Source of the DNA: an uncultured Nannocystaceae bacterium
GTDB taxonomy: Bacteria > Myxococcota_A > Polyangia > Nannocystales > Nannocystaceae
Assembly (NCBI GenBank): GCA_938084085.1
Contig: CALKDV010000026.1
Span: forward strand, 1 to 8,757
Reading direction: 5' to 3'
Length of the DNA: 8,757 bases
Shown in pieces: positions 6,281 to 8,757 of this stretch. A program made the translations under genes and the position numbers. The notes under the pieces are model-generated. The model searched no databases. It saw only the letters and a list, made by a program, of their open reading frames with translations, and was not told where the DNA came from. Within the stretch, counting starts at the first letter, position 1; every line of letters begins with the position of its first letter.

Positions 6281-6330
6281 ACCAAGGCTCGTCGTTTCGA
6301 GCCTTGGTCTTTTTTATGGGGACGACTTAG
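6250..6330 (+). CDS. candidate 26-residue micro-ORF running through a terminator
   Basis: GTG at 6250 has a strong Shine-Dalgarno (AGAGGAG at 6235-6241, 8 bases away). The peptide begins VSRGLLFAITHQG (formyl-Met for V) and is hydrophobic at its end (ALVFF). The frame crosses the whole terminator hairpin and T-run and its stop overlaps the stop of the convergent gene at 6327, so full-length translation would need readthrough. More likely the good ribosome site is fortuitous or belongs to a leader. Low confidence. Confidence 0.15.
   Translation: MSRGLLFAITHQGSSFRALVFFMGTT
6281..6315 (+). terminator. strong rho-independent terminator
   Basis: ACCAAGGCTCG and CGAGCCTTGGT form a perfect 11 bp stem around the 6-base loop TCGTTT, followed by C and six T residues (6310-6315). 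It is oriented for rightward transcripts, so it ends the DUF924 transcript or a small RNA from the preceding gap. On the minus strand no T-run follows the hairpin, so it is at best a weak stop for the convergent oxidoreductase operon. Confidence 0.93.
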
Positions 6331-7475
6331 GCGGAGGGGAGCCCAGGGAGCGCGGGGGGATTCACGGCGCATCCTCCAATGACCTTCCCGGTCCATCTCG
6401 CGTGCACGGCGGCAGCGGCCTCCTGCAACGAAAACGTGTGGGAGATATGTGGCGCGAGCTTGCCCTCCGCGGCGAGGGCCTTGAGGTGCTGTACGCGGGG
6501 AGGACGAATGCTCGGATCTTTTTGAGTAGAGATGACCATGGGGCAGCCGAGCACCTTGAGCCCCTTCATCATGATGAGGTTCGTCGGCAGGAGGTTGGCG
6601 TTGGGGGCGCCGCGGCCTCCTTTACCCTTGGCGACGGCGGGGGTCGCCGCCCATCCGACGATCAAAAACCGGGCGCCGAACTTCACGCAGCGGAGGCTCT
6701 CAAGGGAGATGTCGCCACCGACCGCGTCGTAGACCACGTCTGCGCCTGCACCCTCCGTGAGCGCCTTCACGTCGTCTCGAAAGCGCCTGACCCCCGGACT
6801 CCCATCTTCGTTGGCGAGGGTCAAAATGTGGTCCGCTCCGTGTTGAGCGACGACCTCGAGTTTGCTGCGGGTGCGACCCGTGGCGATGACCGTGGCACCG
6901 AGGGCCTTCGCGAGCTGAACCGCCGCGAGTCCGGTGGCGCCCGAGGCCCCGTGGATCAAAATGGTCTCCCCGGGCTGCAGGTTCGCGCAGGCGACCAAGC
7001 AGTGCCACGCGGTCTCGTAGCTGCCGGCGAAGTTGCACGCCTGATCGAAGCTCAGCGACGGAGGCTTGGGGATCACGGCGCGCGCGGGCGCGACGGCGTA
7101 GGAGGCGAACCCGCCCCATTGCTGATAGGCGCCGGAGGTGCGTGGTCCGACCTGGAAGCCGTCGGCGTACACCTCATCTCCAACCGCGATTCTCGCGGGA
7201 TCCACGTCGGCGCCGCACCACGCGACGACGCCGCTGTACTCAAGCCCCGGTGTGTACGGGAGCTTGGGCATGTGCTGGTACTGCCCGCTCGTCATAAGGG
7301 CGTCAACCCAAGACACGCAGGCGCTCTTGACCGCGATGATCACGTCGTGGGCGGCGAGCGACGCCGGATCAGGCGGCGCTTGCTTCTCAATGTGGAGGTG
7401 ATTGGCGATACCTTGGGTGGGGTCGTCGGCGAGGGCTCGCACGACCGCACGAATTCCGTGTGGGAGGGGAGACAT
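6327..7475 (-). CDS. zinc-independent MDR-family NAD(P)H:quinone oxidoreductase-like enzyme
   Basis: A 382-residue cytoplasmic reductase of the medium-chain dehydrogenase/reductase superfamily, quinone oxidoreductase/enoyl reductase branch. The GroES-like N-terminal half includes V54-SWVDALMTSGQY, then LPYTPGLEYSGVV (72-84) and VGDEVYADG (98-106). The Rossmann half carries I174-HGASGATGLAAVQLAKALGA (nucleotide-binding turn about 175-182), VIATGRTRSK (196-205, where Arg favours NADPH), VVYDAVGGD (247-255) and FLIVGWA (270-276). The structural zinc Cys cluster and catalytic zinc ligands of alcohol dehydrogenases are absent, as expected for this branch. Length is somewhat above the usual 325-340, with an N-terminal extension of about 20 residues and an insert near 283-297. 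Start ATG 7475 has AAGG 5 bases upstream. It is the last gene of a three-gene operon, 12 bp behind a lipoprotein gene. Substrate unknown; a quinone or 2-alkenal is plausible. Confidence 0.9.
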   Translation of the reverse strand: MSPLPHGIRAVVRALADDPTQGIANHLHIEKQAPPDPASLAAHDVIIAVKSACVSWVDALMTSGQYQHMPKLPYTPGLEYSGVVAWCGADVDPARIAVGDEVYADGFQVGPRTSGAYQQWGGFASYAVAPARAVIPKPPSLSFDQACNFAGSYETAWHCLVACANLQPGETILIHGASGATGLAAVQLAKALGATVIATGRTRSKLEVVAQHGADHILTLANEDGSPGVRRFRDDVKALTEGAGADVVYDAVGGDISLESLRCVKFGARFLIVGWAATPAVAKGKGGRGAPNANLLPTNLIMMKGLKVLGCPMVISTQKDPSIRPPRVQHLKALAAEGKLAPHISHTFSLQEAAAAVHARWTGKVIGGCAVNPPALPGLPSA

Positions 7476-7487
7476 GATGGCCTTGGG

Positions 7488-7913
7488 CTATTTCTCGCGG
7501 ATGATGTCTCCACGGATTTTGAGCTTCACACATCCAGGATAAAATGGAAGCAGTGTCAGCGGGATCACGTAGTTGCCAACGCAGTGCCGCGCCATCATCT
7601 TGAGGTTCACCACCGCGTGCCCCTCGGCGGCGTCGATTTGGGCGTTGATCTCGTTGGAGAGGTCGGTGGACTTGCGGGTGGGCACCGCCCCCCACACGAG
7701 GCTCCAGGCCCGTCGATCAATCTTGAGCGTCCCCACCGTCTCGTGACCGTCCGGCCGCAGAAGCTCGCCGTCGCTACCGAAGACAGTTGGGGAGAGGGAC
7801 ACCGGGTACAGCGTGTCGTCGAACTTCACCGTGGTGCGTCCGCCTGCGATGCATCCAGACAAAGTAAAGGCGGCGATGAGTGGGACCACCAACGTGAGGA
7901 CACGGTGCATCAT
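7488..7913 (-). CDS. small predicted lipoprotein, second gene of operon
   Basis: A 141-residue lipoprotein with a compact signal (MMHRVLTLVVPLIAAFTLSGC; lipid Cys 21). I do not recognise a named family. The C-terminal half has an ordered look: EGHAVVNLKMMARHCVGNYV (97-116) followed by TLLPFYPGCVKLKIRGDIIRE (119-139), an alternating beta-strand pattern ending in a Lys/Arg-flanked strand, with C110 and C127 as a possible disulfide. The first ATG (7913) is chosen because GGAG at 7922-7919 sits 5 bases upstream; the second ATG is adjacent and equally possible. The start overlaps the stop of the preceding lipoprotein gene as ATGA, implying translational coupling, and the oxidoreductase gene follows after 12 bp. 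Confidence 0.85.
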   Translation of the reverse strand: MMHRVLTLVVPLIAAFTLSGCIAGGRTTVKFDDTLYPVSLSPTVFGSDGELLRPDGHETVGTLKIDRRAWSLVWGAVPTRKSTDLSNEINAQIDAAEGHAVVNLKMMARHCVGNYVIPLTLLPFYPGCVKLKIRGDIIREK

Positions 7914-8431
7914 GGCGTCTCCGTATTGGGAATGGGCTCCGTGCTGGGGGCGGACGCGGGCGCGGGCTCGATCCCGGCTTGACTTGAGAGCGTGCCGAAC
8001 AGGTTGAGTGTGGTTTTCTCAAACGCCCAGCCGACCACGAAGATCATCGCCTTCACCTGCGCACCCTCGAGAGCGACGAACGTGCGTTCGCGTCCGCCGG
8101 TGGCGTTGCTCACCGCTGTGTCGAGCATGTGCTGGTTGTTGAGGCGTAGGTCGGGCTCGTGATCGTCTTCATCCCCTGTGCTGACCTTGACGTTCATCAA
8201 CAGCGCGCGGAACGGGGAGAGAGGCGACGCTTCGCGCGGCGACGTGGATTCAATCTGATGGACCGGTCCCACGAGGACAGGCGCGTCCGTGTGCGCGGTG
8301 GCCGTGACGTCGTGGATGCAGCCGACGATCGAGAGGCCTACGGCCGCGGCGAGCGCTCGGTGTGCGCGTGCTCTGCCTCGGGGTGACAACGAGATGCGCT
8401 CGTGACTTGCGCAGAAGATTGGCAGAGTCAT
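7910..8431 (-). CDS. predicted lipoprotein, first gene of operon
   Basis: A 173-residue product of no family I recognise. The N-terminus is basic (SPRGRARAHR, 16-25), then hydrophobic (ALAAAVGLSIVG, 26-37), ending in lipobox IVGC with lipid Cys 38. The signal is long from the ATG at 8431; a TTG at residue 15 would give a more usual 24-residue signal, so the start is uncertain. After the Cys comes a polar region, then a likely folded part about 74-148 (FRALLMNVKV, FVALEGAQVKAMIFVVGWAFEKTTLNLFG), and a Pro/Ala/Ser/Thr-rich tail. Apart from Cys7 in the leader, no cysteine other than the lipid one is present. The stop overlaps the start of the next lipoprotein gene by 4 bases (ATGA), so the two products are probably made together and may form a complex. 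Confidence 0.78.
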   Translation of the reverse strand: MTLPIFCASHERISLSPRGRARAHRALAAAVGLSIVGCIHDVTATAHTDAPVLVGPVHQIESTSPREASPLSPFRALLMNVKVSTGDEDDHEPDLRLNNQHMLDTAVSNATGGRERTFVALEGAQVKAMIFVVGWAFEKTTLNLFGTLSSQAGIEPAPASAPSTEPIPNTETP

Positions 8432-8460
8432 GTTCTGTGGACGTTACCACGAAACTTGGG

Positions 8461-8489
8461 ATTCGATCCGGACGTTCGAAGAGGGACAA
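8461..8489 (-). promoter_or_regulatory. weak candidate promoter for the lipoprotein-oxidoreductase operon
   Basis: On the minus strand TTGTCC (8489-8484) and TCGAAT (8466-8461) are separated by 17 bases. Each matches the sigma-70 consensus at four of six positions and would give a leader of about 23 bases before the ATG at 8431. It fits the position but is weak by sequence. Confidence 0.25.
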
Positions 8490-8617
8490 ACTGGTGCCGT
8501 TCCTTAACCAAAATTGCGGCGCGACGGGGCACGACTTCGCGAACCCACGCAGCCCCGTGATCTTGGTCATCATCGCAGACTTCACAGGCCGCGCCCTTTG
8601 TTGTAGGCCAAGGGAGC

Positions 8618-8757
8618 ATGGGAGACCTCCTCACAAGTGCGAGTACACCGTCGAGCACCTGGCTCGTACGCCGGCGTGAGGAGTGGCGGCAGGTGGGGAT
8701 CGTGGCGGTCTATCAGGCGCTGATTTTGACGCCCGTGTTGGTCACGTCTGCCCGTCA
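8618..8757 (+). CDS. start of an unidentified, probably membrane, protein (truncated by window edge)
   Basis: From ATG 8618 the frame is open to the window end (46 complete codons). AAGGGAG at 8610-8616 is a purine-rich ribosome binding site, though close to the start. The peptide begins MGDLLTSASTPSSTWLVRRR, then EEWRQVG and a hydrophobic stretch (IVAVYQALILTPVLVTSA, about 28-45), which looks like a positively flanked cytoplasmic N-terminus entering a first transmembrane segment. It is divergent from the lipoprotein operon with 186 bp between starts. The family cannot be named from so little. CCCTT (8594-8598) can pair with AAGGG (8610-8614), so the ribosome site may be partly masked. Confidence 0.5.
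   Translation, partial: MGDLLTSASTPSSTWLVRRREEWRQVGIVAVYQALILTPVLVTSAR

Noticed and set aside
6402..7982. 526-codon open frame on the plus strand
   Set aside because: It lies antisense to the oxidoreductase and two lipoprotein genes, whose protein motifs and ribosome sites are clear. Long antisense frames are expected in GC-rich coding DNA, and its translation is Arg/Gly/His-rich without motifs.
1..8757. CRISPR array, insertion sequence, phage, toxin-antitoxin or defence island
   Set aside because: No spaced direct repeats, transposase motifs, terminal inverted repeats, or nuclease, methylase or toxin signatures were seen on either strand.

Overview
The window is a GC-rich bacterial chromosome segment with nine complete protein genes and two cut by the edges. 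Secreted lipoproteins are abundant: five of the nine complete products carry a lipobox cysteine. One has an acidic Gly-Asp repeat linker after the lipobox, and another joins a c-type haem site to a copper monooxygenase. In my knowledge this combination is typical of myxobacteria (Myxococcota), especially the Nannocystaceae (Plesiocystis, Enhygromyxa, Nannocystis). That placement is inferred from style; no marker gene is present to prove it.

Layout, left to right. Bases 1-497 (+) hold the end of a DNA-3-methyladenine glycosylase I (Tag family) gene. It runs head-on into 512-1723 (-), a membrane-anchored or secreted protein of unknown function with a calcium-loop-like motif near its C-terminus. 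After a divergent promoter region come a lipoprotein of unknown function (1867-2634, +) and, 30 bp on, a small membrane protein with an HEAGH zinc-protease motif (2665-3249, +). A separate cysteine-rich lipoprotein with eleven Gly-Asp pairs follows (3342-4025, +). It converges on 4041-5402 (-), the haem-copper monooxygenase lipoprotein.

A 105 bp divergent region carrying a near-perfect 19 bp palindrome separates that gene from a DUF924 gene (5508-6074, +). Beyond DUF924 lie about 200 bases without a recognisable gene, containing two tiny ORFs with good ribosome binding sites and ending in the window's one textbook rho-independent terminator (6281-6315). The last complete unit is a compact three-gene operon on the minus strand, read 8431 to 6327. 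It encodes two lipoproteins joined by an ATGA overlap, then a zinc-independent MDR-family quinone oxidoreductase-like enzyme. At the right edge an unidentified gene (8618 onward, +) begins and runs out of the window.

Functionally this is mostly a housekeeping and accessory mix: DNA alkylation repair, an envelope-located copper/haem oxidase, a soluble NADPH-type reductase, and lineage-specific envelope lipoproteins. I see no CRISPR array, insertion sequence, tRNA, rRNA, phage or toxin-antitoxin module. Nothing in the window convinces me that it is a new multi-gene defence or biosynthetic system. The points most worth following are the haem-copper fusion lipoprotein, the HEAGH membrane protein beside a lipoprotein, the lipoprotein-lipoprotein-oxidoreductase operon, and the small transcript candidate at 6203-6315.
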